Below, one piece after another: positions 7,133 through 16,331 of a stretch of DNA of 64,000 nt (its first letter is position 1; the number at the start of each line of letters is the position of its first letter). The notes beneath the pieces are model-generated. The model was given only the letters and a program-made list of their open reading frames with translations. It made no database searches and was not told where the DNA came from. The position numbers and the translations under genes are program-made. The DNA lies in the NCBI GenBank assembly GCA_900551715.1, contig URXG01000003.1:1-64000 (forward strand), written 5' to 3'. This DNA comes from an uncultured Blautia sp. (lineage in GTDB: Bacteria > Bacillota > Clostridia > Lachnospirales > Lachnospiraceae).

Positions 7133-7894
7133 ATGAATACAATCAAAGTCAGAGACATTGAAATCGGTGCAGGCGCACCTAAGATCATCGTTCCTATTGT
7201 TGGTGTCACAAAGAAAGACATTATTGAAGAAGCCAGAACTTTCGATTCCATTCCTGTTGATATGGTAGAATGGCGTGTTGACTGGTTCGAAGGAGTATTT
7301 GATTTTGCCCAAGTAAAAGATACCTTGAAAGATCTTCGTGAAGCACTTGGCAACACTCCTATTCTTATGACTTTCCGTACTTCCAAAGAAGGCGGCGAGA
7401 AAGCCATTGAGCCGGAAGCATACGCTGAACTGAACCTGAAAGCAGCAGCTACAGGATATATTGATTTTATCGACGTAGAGATCTTTACAGGAGACGACAT
7501 CGTAAGAAAGATCATCGACGGTGCTCATGAAGTGGGTGTGAAAGTAATCGCTTCCAATCACGATTTCTTCAAAACTCCTGCAAAATCAGATATTATCTAC
7601 CGTCTCCGCAAAATGCAGGATATGGGTGCTGATATTCCAAAGATCGCTGTTATGCCTCAGAACACCAAAGATGTCCTTACTCTTCTGGCTGCAACAGAAG
7701 AAATGGCAACCAACTATGCTGACCGTCCGATCATCACCATGTCCATGAAAGGAACCGGCGTGATCAGCCGTCTCTGCGGTGAAGTATTCGGTTCTTCCAT
7801 GACATTCGGTGCTGCAAAGAAAGCCTCCGCACCTGGCCAGATGGGTGTCAATGACCTGAATACCGTACTTGGACTTCTTCATGATGCAATGTAA
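7133..7894 (+). CDS. aroD: Type I 3-dehydroquinate dehydratase (253 aa)
   Basis: Interconverts 3-dehydroquinate and 3-dehydroshikimate through a Schiff base. All catalytic and substrate residues of the Salmonella enzyme fall at identical numbers: Glu46, Arg48, Glu86, His143, Lys170 (Schiff-base lysine in KIAVMP), Arg213, Ser232 and Gln236. Full length, RBS AAGGAAAGG. Second gene of the MFS operon. Type I enzymes serve both biosynthesis and catabolism; the company of ydiB, LysR, MFS, ene-reductase and TRAP genes favours a catabolic role here. It is followed by three consecutive hairpins before the TRAP genes. Confidence 0.95.
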   Translation: MNTIKVRDIEIGAGAPKIIVPIVGVTKKDIIEEARTFDSIPVDMVEWRVDWFEGVFDFAQVKDTLKDLREALGNTPILMTFRTSKEGGEKAIEPEAYAELNLKAAATGYIDFIDVEIFTGDDIVRKIIDGAHEVGVKVIASNHDFFKTPAKSDIIYRLRKMQDMGADIPKIAVMPQNTKDVLTLLAATEEMATNYADRPIITMSMKGTGVISRLCGEVFGSSMTFGAAKKASAPGQMGVNDLNTVLGLLHDAM

Positions 7895-7908
7895 TTAATG
7901 TTGCCCCT

Positions 7909-7945
7909 CACATCTCTGATGTGATTAATCCCATAATTTAATCAC
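7909..7945 (+). promoter_or_regulatory. Two overlapping hairpins between aroD and the TRAP genes
   Basis: CACATC (7909-7914) pairs with GATGTG (7918-7923). GTGATTAA (7921-7928) pairs perfectly with TTAATCAC (7938-7945). The two stems share 7921-7923 and cannot fully coexist. They precede the terminator at 7951, so an attenuation device or an operator is possible. Confidence 0.4.
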
Positions 7946-7950
7946 TTCTT

Positions 7951-8000
7951 GAAAACATCGGTATTTTTATTTACAATGGAAATACTGATGTTTTCTTTTT
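7951..8000 (+). terminator. Intrinsic terminator after aroD
   Basis: AAAACATC-GTATTT (7952-7966) pairs with AAATAC-GATGTTTT (7980-7994) and is followed by CTTTTT. Only 27 nt separate it from the dctQ start, so TRAP expression needs read-through or a promoter inside this gap. Confidence 0.75.
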
Positions 8001-8026
8001 AACAAACTATACAAGGGAGGTCTTTC

Positions 8027-8653
8027 ATGAAAAAAATACTTCACTGGCTGGACGAAAATCTGGAAGAATTTATTCTTGTTGTATTTCTGATCGCCATGAC
8101 TCTGATCATGGGAATACAGGTTTTCTGCAGATATGTTCTTGGCATGTCTCTGTCCTGGTCTGAGGAACTTACCAGATATCTCTTTATCTGGAGTGGCTTC
8201 TTAAGTGTCAGCTACTGCAGCAAAAAATGTCTTTCCATCAAAATCGAACAGTTTGTTGCTGTCTTTCCACGAAGAGGCAAAGCACTCTTCAAAGTCGTCA
8301 ATCACACTTTTGAACTGATATTCTTTCTCTATATGATCCCGTTTGCCTGGTCTTATATGATGTCATCCGTTCACAGTGGCCAGCTTTCTCCTGCATGTGG
8401 AATCCCCATGTATTATATACAGGCAGCTCCTCTGTTTTCTTTTGTACTGGTTGCTTTTCGGGTACTTCAGCGATGGATCATTGAATTTCGTGTTGCAAAA
8501 GGAGAAAATGTTTTCGATCCGGCACACCCGGAACGGAATACCCCGGAATCTTTTATTCAGGCAAATGCAGAATCTCTTTCTGATAGTCCTCTGGATACGG
8601 GAATTGACAATCGAATCAACACAATCAAAAATTCAAATGAGGAGGAACGCTAA
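8027..8653 (+). CDS. dctQ: TRAP transporter small permease, DctQ-like (208 aa)
   Basis: Small membrane subunit of a tripartite ATP-independent periplasmic transporter. Four predicted helices span about residues 15-160; the stretch FCRYVLGMSLSWSEELTRYL is the hallmark of the family's second helix. The last 50 residues are hydrophilic and of unknown use. The start follows AAGGGAGG. The stop overlaps the dctM start by one base (TAATG). First gene of a dctQMP operon that imports an organic acid driven by ions; neighbouring genes suggest a quinate- or shikimate-type carboxylate. Confidence 0.9.
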   Translation: MKKILHWLDENLEEFILVVFLIAMTLIMGIQVFCRYVLGMSLSWSEELTRYLFIWSGFLSVSYCSKKCLSIKIEQFVAVFPRRGKALFKVVNHTFELIFFLYMIPFAWSYMMSSVHSGQLSPACGIPMYYIQAAPLFSFVLVAFRVLQRWIIEFRVAKGENVFDPAHPERNTPESFIQANAESLSDSPLDTGIDNRINTIKNSNEEER

Positions 8654-9942
8654 TGCCAGTTGTTGTTTTATTTATTATCTTTGTTGCTTTGCTGGTCATC
8701 GCAGTTCCTGTATCTATCACACTGGGAATCACTTCTGTTCTTCCTTCTGTGTTTGATCCTTCCTTTACTGTAGGTGCCAAATATCTTATACGTGCCATGT
8801 TTGGAGGGCTGGATTCATTTCCACTTCTGGCTGTACCGATGTTTGTACTTTCCGGTATCATCATGGCAAAAGGTGGTATTTCCAAGAAACTTTTTGATAT
8901 ATTTGCCTATTTTCTTGGCAGATTTACAGCAGGAATGCCATGTGCAGTGATTGTTACCTGCCTTTTCTACGGAGCTATCTCCGGTTCTGCTCCTGCCACT
9001 GTGGCAGCTGTAGGAAGTATGACCATACCGATCCTTACTACTCTGGGATATGACCTGACTTTTTCCACTGCCATTGTTGCAGTTGCCGGTGGTCTGGGTG
9101 TTATCATTCCCCCAAGTATCCCATTTATCATGTACGGTATGGCTTCTGGTGCTTCCGTCAGTGACCTGTTTCTTGCCGGTATTGTTCCGGGACTTATGAT
9201 CGGCGTACTTCTCATGCTCTATGCCATCTATTACTGCAAACGTTATGGTGAAGACAAAGAAAAGATCCATGCAGAGGTCAAAATCCTCCATGACAAAGGT
9301 CTCCTGAAGGTACTGAAAGAAAGTTTCTTTGCACTTTTAAGTCCTGTGATCATCCTGGGATGTATCTACAGTGGTATCGCTTCTCCTACAGAAGCTGCTG
9401 TAATCTCTGTATTTTATGCACTGATCATCAGTCTTTTTGTTTATAGAAGCATCAAGATCAAAGATATCTGGGGAATTCTTGTAGAAGCTATCCGTACTTT
9501 TACACCGATCCTTTTTATCCTGGCTGCTTCTACTGCATTTTCCAGAGTCCTGACTCTTATGCAGGTTCCACAGACATTCAGTGAGTTTATCCTGAATAAC
9601 TTCCACAGCCCGGTAGCCATCCTTCTGATCATCAATGTATTCCTTCTGATCGTGGGAATGGTTATGGATACTACCCCTGCGATTCTGATCCTGACACCGA
9701 TCCTTCTTCCTATTGTAGAAGCCATCGGTATGAACCCCATCCAGTTTGGTGTGATCATGGTAGTAAACCTTGCTATCGGATTTGTAACCCCACCCATCGG
9801 TGTCAACCTTTTTGTGGCAAGTTCCCTTACGGATGTACCGGTTATGGATATCGCCAGAAAAGCAATGCCTATGATCTGCTTTTTCCTTGTGGCACTGCTT
9901 CTGATCACCTTTATTCCTGCAATCTCTATCGGAATCTTATAG
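8653..9942 (+). CDS. dctM: TRAP transporter large permease, DctM-like (429 aa)
   Basis: Main membrane subunit with about 12 helices. Family hallmarks include FYGAISGSAPATVAAVG near residue 105-121, IIPPSIPFIMYG and FVTPPIGVNLFV near the C-terminus, matching the elevator-type DctM/SiaM fold. Full length. Translationally coupled to dctQ and followed 10 nt later by dctP. Confidence 0.93.
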   Translation: MPVVVLFIIFVALLVIAVPVSITLGITSVLPSVFDPSFTVGAKYLIRAMFGGLDSFPLLAVPMFVLSGIIMAKGGISKKLFDIFAYFLGRFTAGMPCAVIVTCLFYGAISGSAPATVAAVGSMTIPILTTLGYDLTFSTAIVAVAGGLGVIIPPSIPFIMYGMASGASVSDLFLAGIVPGLMIGVLLMLYAIYYCKRYGEDKEKIHAEVKILHDKGLLKVLKESFFALLSPVIILGCIYSGIASPTEAAVISVFYALIISLFVYRSIKIKDIWGILVEAIRTFTPILFILAASTAFSRVLTLMQVPQTFSEFILNNFHSPVAILLIINVFLLIVGMVMDTTPAILILTPILLPIVEAIGMNPIQFGVIMVVNLAIGFVTPPIGVNLFVASSLTDVPVMDIARKAMPMICFFLVALLLITFIPAISIGIL

Positions 9943-9952
9943 GAGGCAAAAC

Positions 9953-10945
9953 ATGAAAAAAATATTTTTACTTGCTGCTGCCGGTCTCCTGGCTTTCACT
10001 ATGACAGGATGTGGTTCTTCTGATGATGGTGTGCAGCGTTATTCCTGGCCTCTGGCAACTGCCAGCCCGGAAGATACTGTTACACAGATTTTTGCTGAGA
10101 AATTTGCTGAAGAAGTCTCTGACCTAAGTAATGGTAAAATGAAGATCCAGGTATATGCCAATTCCACTCTGGGTGGTGACCGGGATCTTCTGGAAACCTG
10201 TGCAGACGGTGATATTCCCTTTGTTGTCCAGAATACAGCACCTCAGGTTTCTTTTATGAGCGATCTGGCAGTCTTTGACCTTCCCTGTGTCTTTGATACA
10301 CTGGATCAGTGCAGAGCCAGGATTGATGATCCGGAATTTTATAGTCTTATCAGCAACGTATATACAGATGGTGGTTATCATCTCCTTGGTATAGCAGATC
10401 AGGGATTTCGTGTTATGAGTACCAATAAAGAAGTCAACAGTCTGGCAGACTTTAAAGGTCAAAAGATCCGCACCATGGAAAACAGCTATCACCTGTCCTT
10501 CTGGAAAGCACTGGGTGCCAACCCTACTCCGATGACTTTCAGTGAAGTTTATATCGGACTTCAGCAGCACACCATTGATGCCCAGGAAAATCCTTATGAA
10601 GTCATAGTATCCAACAGGCTTTACGAACAACAGGATTATGTAGTGGAAACCAATCATCTGCCTCATCTGATTTCTCTGATCGTCAATGATGATTTCTTTC
10701 AGGGTCTTCCGGAAGACGAACGGAACATCATGACGGAAGCAGCCGCACTTGCCACTGTCTATGCACGAGAACAGTCTGATGCCCGTATCGCAGACAGAGT
10801 TGCCACCATCAAGGAAAGCGGCACAAAGATCATCACACTTTCTGATGAAACAAGAAATGAAATCCGCCAGGCGGCTCAGGGAGTGTACAAAACCATTCAG
10901 GATGCCATTGATCCTGCCATTTACGATTCTTATACTGCCAACTGA
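9953..10945 (+). CDS. dctP: TRAP substrate-binding lipoprotein, DctP-like (330 aa)
   Basis: Extracytoplasmic binding protein that hands its ligand to DctQM. The signal ends in a lipobox (TGCG, Cys20), anchoring it to the membrane, as expected in a Gram-positive. The body shows DctP/TeaA features: ANSTLGGDRDLLE, a conserved ligand arginine in GFRVMSTN (about residue 153) that normally holds the substrate carboxylate, and YIGLQQHTIDAQENP. The ligand is therefore an organic acid; which one is not shown by sequence. The operon ends in a strong terminator shared with the convergent sugar-binding gene. Confidence 0.92.
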   Translation: MKKIFLLAAAGLLAFTMTGCGSSDDGVQRYSWPLATASPEDTVTQIFAEKFAEEVSDLSNGKMKIQVYANSTLGGDRDLLETCADGDIPFVVQNTAPQVSFMSDLAVFDLPCVFDTLDQCRARIDDPEFYSLISNVYTDGGYHLLGIADQGFRVMSTNKEVNSLADFKGQKIRTMENSYHLSFWKALGANPTPMTFSEVYIGLQQHTIDAQENPYEVIVSNRLYEQQDYVVETNHLPHLISLIVNDDFFQGLPEDERNIMTEAAALATVYAREQSDARIADRVATIKESGTKIITLSDETRNEIRQAAQGVYKTIQDAIDPAIYDSYTAN

Positions 10946-10950
10946 CAGAA

Positions 10951-10999
10951 AAAGTCCTCAGTACATTGCATATGCAATACCGAGGACTTCTTTTTTTAT
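10951..10999. terminator. Bidirectional terminator between dctP and the convergent lipoprotein gene
   Basis: AAGTCCTC (10952-10959) pairs with GAGGACTT (10982-10989), with an inner ATTGCATATGCAAT palindrome, followed by a T-run at 10991-10997. On the opposite strand the same stem ends in a U-run. Confidence 0.85.
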
Positions 11000-11054
11000 T
11001 ATTATAACTGTTCAGTAACCTCACAGTTACGAGATGCTACCTACTGAAAAGTTA

Positions 11055-12113
11055 CTAATTTTTTATATTCAGATATACATCTTCTCTTGTATGGAATCCA
11101 CTGTCAATGATCACTTCATCCATATTTTTTGCTGTAACAGCCACCGGCTCAATCTTGTAATAGGGGATCTCTTTTTTTCCGTCAATGATGGTGTCCGTTA
11201 CAGGGATGTCATAGTCTGCTGACGTAATGTCCTCTCCTTTTGCCAGAGCCACCGCCAGTGTAGCGGCTGTAGCAGCTTCCTGTTCAATGGGTTTGTAGAC
11301 CGTCATGTACTGGGTGCCTTCTACGATCCGCTGGCAGGCTGCCAGTTCTGCATCCTGTGCCACCAAAGCTACTTTTCCTGCAAGTCTGTTTTCAGATAAT
11401 ACTTTTACTGCCTGTCCTGCAAGGTCATCATTTCCACACATCACACCTACAATATCATCTGTGATTTTCAGTCCTTCGTTCATATGGGCTGCTGCCAGTT
11501 CTGCAAGCCAATTGTCACAGTAATCTGAGTAAACGATCTTCAGATTGCTTCCTTTCAGGGCTTCTGTAAAACCTTTTTTTACTTCTGTTACGTTACGGTC
11601 TGTTTGGGAGCCATAGATTGCAAAAATATTGCCGCCATCAGGACAAGCCTGGATCAGGGATTCTCCCATAAGTGTGCCTACTTTTTCATTGTCTATGGTA
11701 ATATAAAGATCTGCTCCTACATTTTCTATGATACGGTCATAACATACCACAGATATTCCTGCAGCCTGTGCTTCCTTTACAACATCATAAAGAGCATCTC
11801 CATCAATGGGAATGATCACGATCACATCCATTTTTTTCTGTATAAAATATTCAATCTGTGAAATCTGTTCTTCCACTTCTCCACCGGCTACCTGCACATT
11901 CACTTCTGCATTCAGTCCCTGAGCTGTGGAAACAAACATATCTCTGTCACGAAGCCATCTTTCTATGACGAAAGAATCAAAACTTAATCCAATCTGCAGC
12001 TTATCTGCATCTTCTTTATCCGTTGTTTCAGATGTGGACTCACTGGTACCACATCCGGTCATTATAAAGATCAACAGCAAAAGAATCAGCCACATCCCTG
12101 CTTTCTTTTTCAT
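11055..12113 (-). CDS. XylF-like sugar-binding lipoprotein encoded in the sensor operon (352 aa)
   Basis: Periplasmic-binding-protein family 1 (RbsB/XylF type). A lipobox TGCG gives a lipid anchor at Cys21. The stretches ERWLRDRDMFV, VIIPIDGDAL, CYDRI and ITIDNEKVG resemble D-xylose-binding XylF. Its start overlaps the stop of the YesN-like regulator (ATGA), so it is the last gene of the operon binding protein - kinase - regulator - binding protein. It may supply a second ligand specificity to the ABC transporter at 16.3-20.3 kb or act as a co-sensor. C. beijerinckii XylFII-LytS-YesN, as I know it, lacks this fourth gene. Confidence 0.88.
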   Translation of the reverse strand: MKKKAGMWLILLLLIFIMTGCGTSESTSETTDKEDADKLQIGLSFDSFVIERWLRDRDMFVSTAQGLNAEVNVQVAGGEVEEQISQIEYFIQKKMDVIVIIPIDGDALYDVVKEAQAAGISVVCYDRIIENVGADLYITIDNEKVGTLMGESLIQACPDGGNIFAIYGSQTDRNVTEVKKGFTEALKGSNLKIVYSDYCDNWLAELAAAHMNEGLKITDDIVGVMCGNDDLAGQAVKVLSENRLAGKVALVAQDAELAACQRIVEGTQYMTVYKPIEQEAATAATLAVALAKGEDITSADYDIPVTDTIIDGKKEIPYYKIEPVAVTAKNMDEVIIDSGFHTREDVYLNIKN

Positions 12114-13705
12114 TTTCCATACCTCGTCTTGTATTCGCTTGGTGTCATACCTGTCTGTTTCTTAAAAATCCTGCTGAAATAATTCGGATCTGTATAGCCA
12201 CTTTGTACCCCAGCTTCTTTAACACTGATCTCTGGTTTCTTCAGAAGTTCTTTTGCCTTCTCCATTCGTATCCTTGTAAGATATTCGATAAAATTTTCTC
12301 CTGTTTCTTCTTTGAATATTTTACTGAAATAATAAGGACTGATATTAACTTCTCCTGAAACATCATCCAGCGAAACTTCTCTGCTGTAATTATCCTGAAT
12401 AAAATTCATGGCTTTTTTTACTGCTGAATTGGACTGTTCTTCTTTATAATCCCGGATTCCTCTGCAGAGATTGATCATTTTTTCCAGGAACCACTTTCGC
12501 AGTTCCTCATATCCCCCAAAAGACATCACCACATCCAGATAATCTTTCCGGTAGCTGAATCCATAATTGATCGCACCTGCGTCAAGGGCAATTTTTTCAC
12601 CCCAGATCACATATTCCAGTACTTTCAGCCGGATATTGTTCATATCCTCTGAATAATGCTCTACCATCCAGTCAAAAAACGTGTTTACTTCCTGTGTACA
12701 CCCTTTTTCATCTCCATTTTCCAGACAACGGAAAATTTTCTTTTCTGTACCTGCCGGAAATTCCTCATCATAAACTCCATTTTGAGAAAGATCATCGATA
12801 TGTATGACTCTGCTTTTACTTCCGTTCAATCCCTGAAGAGCTTCTCTGTAGGAACGTTCCATTTCCCACATTTCCCGTATCCTTCCGATACCAATCCGGA
12901 ATCTGGCATCAATCCTTCCTTCCAGTCTGGATACCAGACTTCTGGATTTTTCTACCAGGTCAATTCTCTCCTCATAAGAGTCTTCCGATGGTTTCAGTGG
13001 AACCACCACAGGTACACGATTGGACATCATTCCTCCTACTGCACAGAAAAAATATGATTTTACAATATCACGAAGTTCCGGATAGAAACTCTGAGCTTTG
13101 ACATTCATTCCAACAGGACTGATCAGCCTTCCATTTTCATAGGACTGTCCAAACTGAATCACCATAACATAGCCCTGAACTTCCTCAATATCCAACAGCT
13201 GCTGATAATATTCTGCTGTCTGCATTTCCTGTTGAAAAAGCAGTGAACTTACAAAACCTGTCTCTACTACCGGAATGACTGTTTCTAGTTTTTCCTGAAT
13301 TTTCAGCATATTACTTCTCTGGTTTCTTTTACTGTCCACTTTTTCAATAGCATCCTGTACTGTAGAAATAATCGTAGCTTTTGAAATAGGCTTGGTCAGA
13401 TATCTCTCCACACCAAGATCAATGGCTTCTTTTGCATAATCAAATTTATTATAGGCAGATACTACATAAAAAAGTGCAGAAGTATTGAATTTACGGATTT
13501 CACGCATAGCCTGGATTCCGTTGATCCCTGGCATGTGAATATCCATAAACACAATATCCGGATGAAAAGTCTCTGCAATTTCTGTAACTGCTCTTCCTGT
13601 TTTAGCAGTTTCTATTGCACAGTTAGCTCCAAAAGCTCCTGAAATTACATTTTTAAATGCTTCCAGCATGATTCCTTCATCATCGGCGATCAAAATTCTG
13701 TACAT
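12110..13705 (-). CDS. YesN-type response regulator with AraC DNA-binding domain (531 aa)
   Basis: Receiver domain at residues 1-120 with the phospho-acceptor Asp in FMDIHMPG and the acidic pair in ADDEG. A long linker follows, then an AraC/XylS double helix-turn-helix at about 430-531 (ISPYYFSKIFKEETG and SGYTDPNYFSRIFKKQTG). Activates transcription when phosphorylated by the adjacent kinase (13726-15225). By analogy with YesN of the clostridial xylose three-component system, the target should be the sugar transporter promoter at about 20.35-20.5 kb, where repeated TGTGCT(A) sites are seen. Confidence 0.93.
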   Translation of the reverse strand: MYRILIADDEGIMLEAFKNVISGAFGANCAIETAKTGRAVTEIAETFHPDIVFMDIHMPGINGIQAMREIRKFNTSALFYVVSAYNKFDYAKEAIDLGVERYLTKPISKATIISTVQDAIEKVDSKRNQRSNMLKIQEKLETVIPVVETGFVSSLLFQQEMQTAEYYQQLLDIEEVQGYVMVIQFGQSYENGRLISPVGMNVKAQSFYPELRDIVKSYFFCAVGGMMSNRVPVVVPLKPSEDSYEERIDLVEKSRSLVSRLEGRIDARFRIGIGRIREMWEMERSYREALQGLNGSKSRVIHIDDLSQNGVYDEEFPAGTEKKIFRCLENGDEKGCTQEVNTFFDWMVEHYSEDMNNIRLKVLEYVIWGEKIALDAGAINYGFSYRKDYLDVVMSFGGYEELRKWFLEKMINLCRGIRDYKEEQSNSAVKKAMNFIQDNYSREVSLDDVSGEVNISPYYFSKIFKEETGENFIEYLTRIRMEKAKELLKKPEISVKEAGVQSGYTDPNYFSRIFKKQTGMTPSEYKTRYGK

Positions 13706-13725
13706 TGTAAATCCCCCCTGTACTG

Positions 13726-15225
13726 TTACTGATTTTCTTCTTTTTCTTTCGGAAGTGTGATATGAACAGAAATACCTGTTCCCGGTCCGTCACTTTCAAT
13801 CCATAGAAGATCCTCCTGTTTATAATAAAGTCTCAGTCTTTCAATTACATTTCTTACTGCGATTCCTGTGGAAAAACGGTCTTCTTCGTCCTGGTCGGCA
13901 TTACCTGCCATGACTTTGTCGATCATTTCCCTGGTCATTCCCACACCGTTATCCTGTACGATTACTTCTGTCATGTCATGATTTCTGTGAATGGACATCC
14001 TGATCCATCCTGTTTCCATACAGTCATGAATTCCATGCTGAACCGCATTTTCCACCATTGGCTGAAGAATCATGCTTGGTATACGGATATTTTCGATATC
14101 TTCATCTATCTCTTTTCTGTAATGAATATCTCCTGCAAAACGCACATTTAAAATATAAATGTAATTGTCTACCGCTTCAATTTCTTCCCGAAGATAGGCG
14201 TCTTCTTCCATTTTCCGTACATTGTACCGGAAAAAATCTGCCATTTTTTCAAGAAAAACTCCTGTCTGTTCTGCATCACCCATCATGGCAAGCTGAGCTC
14301 CTGCATTGAGACTGTTAAACAGGAAATGCGGATTGATCTGAGCCTGAAGATATTTCAGCTGTGCCTCCTTCAGATGATTTTCCATAAGAAGTTCCCGTTC
14401 TTTCATCTGGACCTGATGTTCCATACTCTCCTTCAGCTTGGCAATGTTTTTACGTATACTGTCTAACATCTGATTAAAACTTCTGGTTACCACTCCCACT
14501 TCATCATCATAAACCACAGACAACTGTGGCACATTTAAATTTCCTTTTGTTACTTCGTGGGCGGTATTGGAAAGTGCCTGCAGCGGCTTTATCATATTTC
14601 GCACCAGAATCACCGTTATCGCAAACCCCAGTACATACACAATAATCAGCACGATAATGCACATCCGATAAAGAATACTCATGGAAGAAAGTAATATCTG
14701 GTAATTGGCTGAATTTTTTCGGAAACTCAGATTGTTTAATCTGTATATGTATGAATTAATGTATTCATACAGCTGGGTCTCCTGTTCATAAGAAGTCTTG
14801 TATCTTTCTACATTTCTTCCTCTTTTTGCCTGAACGGTCTTACTGGTCTGATCCAGATAACTTTCTGACATGTTTCGGATATTCTTTTCCAGGATCTTTC
14901 CTTCATTTTCCAGATTTTTATCATTCAGTTTTTCAATAAGAGAACGGTAATTCTGTTCATAACGATAATAATTTTCCAGAGCTTTTGTCCCTTTTGTATT
15001 CAGATACTCATAAACCGTACCCTGAAGCTGCTCCAGTGCATCTGAAAGATCATTGATATCCACATTACTGGAAAAAACTGCATCGATTCTGGATACTGCA
15101 TTCTGAATCTGGGAAAAAATAAAAAAGTTAATCCCAAGGGCAAATACCAGAACCAGAAGCATAACGGAACTGAGTCGTGTCTGAATGGAATTTTTAATGG
15201 AAAGGCCTTCTTTTTTTTCATTCAT
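13726..15225 (-). CDS. YesM/LytS-type sensor histidine kinase (499 aa)
   Basis: Two membrane helices (about 20-40 and 180-205) flank an extracytoplasmic sensor region of about 140 residues; a HAMP domain follows (about 205-258). The His_kinase domain has the phospho-acceptor His in INPHFLFNSLN (about 293-303) and the ATPase domain has NAVQHGI, DNGVGM and GTGISV. Its start overlaps the upstream binding-protein gene (ATGA). The pairing of a membrane-tethered sugar-binding protein with a kinase whose outer domain lacks a known ligand fold matches the XylFII-LytS complex. Confidence 0.93.
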   Translation of the reverse strand: MNEKKEGLSIKNSIQTRLSSVMLLVLVFALGINFFIFSQIQNAVSRIDAVFSSNVDINDLSDALEQLQGTVYEYLNTKGTKALENYYRYEQNYRSLIEKLNDKNLENEGKILEKNIRNMSESYLDQTSKTVQAKRGRNVERYKTSYEQETQLYEYINSYIYRLNNLSFRKNSANYQILLSSMSILYRMCIIVLIIVYVLGFAITVILVRNMIKPLQALSNTAHEVTKGNLNVPQLSVVYDDEVGVVTRSFNQMLDSIRKNIAKLKESMEHQVQMKERELLMENHLKEAQLKYLQAQINPHFLFNSLNAGAQLAMMGDAEQTGVFLEKMADFFRYNVRKMEEDAYLREEIEAVDNYIYILNVRFAGDIHYRKEIDEDIENIRIPSMILQPMVENAVQHGIHDCMETGWIRMSIHRNHDMTEVIVQDNGVGMTREMIDKVMAGNADQDEEDRFSTGIAVRNVIERLRLYYKQEDLLWIESDGPGTGISVHITLPKEKEENQ

Positions 15226-16232
15226 TGTTCGGCCTCCTTTCGGTATTCCCGGACATTATCTCTGGTGATCACATTCTGTCCCACACTGTAATATCCGTTT
15301 GTATGTTTCAATGCAGAATATTCTTCCAGTGCATTAATACTGTACTCCCCCACATCCTTCATATCCAGTGTCACTGAAGAAGAAATAATTCCCTTGCTGA
15401 TGGCATCCAGAATAGAATCTGAATAATAAAAGCCGATCACCTGCACGTTTCCAACCTGATTGTAATCAATCAGTGCCTGATAAACACATTCTGTCACAAC
15501 GGAATCCATGCACACCAGCACATCCGGCAGATCTTCTTTTACAAAAATATCCTTTACAACTTCCTCTGTATTAAAATCTGCTGTATTATCTACAGCATAC
15601 TGAGAAATATTAATTTCTTGATTTTCTGATTTTTTTTCTTCCAGTTCTTTTTTTACCTGATAAAATACCAGATTTGATTCCTGTGCCTGGGCATCTGATG
15701 CGGTGAGAAACATAATATCTGTAGCTCCCTCAGGCTTCAAAAGCCCAAGAAGTTCCTGGGTATAGGCAGTTCCCATCTGATAACTGTTGACTCCTACAAA
15801 ACTGATTCTCGCTGAAGCGGAATCATCCGTCAGCGCAGTTACCACAGGTATTCCTTTCTGGGTCGCCTCATTGATCAATTCTTTTTCTTCTTCACTTCCA
15901 TCTGCTTCCAGTATGATCCCGTCTACATTTGAGGCAATTCCGATTCTCAGACAGTCTTCCTGGGTATTTCCGGATCTTTTGTCCGGCGAAAGCAGCTCTA
16001 CATAAGCACTTTTGTCCTTTGCAGTACTGGCTGCGTTTTTATAAATAGACTGCCACATATCCTTGTCTCTGTCATTGGAGATCATCAGATAGTATTTTTC
16101 GTAGGCTCTTGCCTTTTCTCCGTCATTCAGGTCAACTTTCTCCAGAGTTTTCTGAAAGTAAATCCATGTTCCTGAGAGAAACAGGATGCATCCTGACACT
16201 ATAAAAAAAACAGTAAATATATATTTTTTCAT
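15222..16232 (-). CDS. Membrane-anchored sugar-binding sensor, XylFII-like (336 aa)
   Basis: RbsB-type binding protein held by an uncleaved N-terminal helix (about residues 5-27); no lipobox cysteine is placed for cleavage. LRIGIASNVDGIILEA, GIPVVTALTD and SFVGVNSYQMG are typical of the fold. Translationally coupled to the kinase gene, first in the sensor operon, promoter TTGCAC-17-TACACT (16291-16263). The likely role is ligand sensing, signalling to the kinase outside the membrane, as XylFII does in C. beijerinckii. The ligand cannot be read from sequence; xylose or another aldose is the best guess. Confidence 0.88.
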   Translation of the reverse strand: MKKYIFTVFFIVSGCILFLSGTWIYFQKTLEKVDLNDGEKARAYEKYYLMISNDRDKDMWQSIYKNAASTAKDKSAYVELLSPDKRSGNTQEDCLRIGIASNVDGIILEADGSEEEKELINEATQKGIPVVTALTDDSASARISFVGVNSYQMGTAYTQELLGLLKPEGATDIMFLTASDAQAQESNLVFYQVKKELEEKKSENQEINISQYAVDNTADFNTEEVVKDIFVKEDLPDVLVCMDSVVTECVYQALIDYNQVGNVQVIGFYYSDSILDAISKGIISSSVTLDMKDVGEYSINALEEYSALKHTNGYYSVGQNVITRDNVREYRKEAEQ

Positions 16233-16262
16233 ACAAATACCACAATCCTTTTGTTTTTTTAC

Positions 16263-16291
16263 AGTGTATCATATATTTTTTAACAGTGCAA
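16263..16291 (-). promoter_or_regulatory. Promoter of the sensor operon
   Basis: TTGCAC (16291-16286) and TACACT (16268-16263) on the - strand, 17 bp apart. The -35 overlaps the U-tract of the permease terminator. Confidence 0.6.
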
Positions 16292-16318
16292 AAGGGCCAT
16301 TGTCTCAGACAATGACCC
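16290..16318 (-). terminator. Terminator after the sugar ABC permease
   Basis: GGG-CATTGTCT (16294-16305) pairs with AGACAATG-CCC (16307-16318); leftward transcription meets UUUU at 16293-16290. It separates the transporter operon from the sensor operon. Confidence 0.8.
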
Positions 16319-16331
16319 GAGTCTTTTATAC

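Noticed and set aside
8651..8655. Possible frameshift between dctQ and dctM
   Set aside because: The overlap is a one-base TAATG coupling, normal for this operon type, and both proteins are full length.
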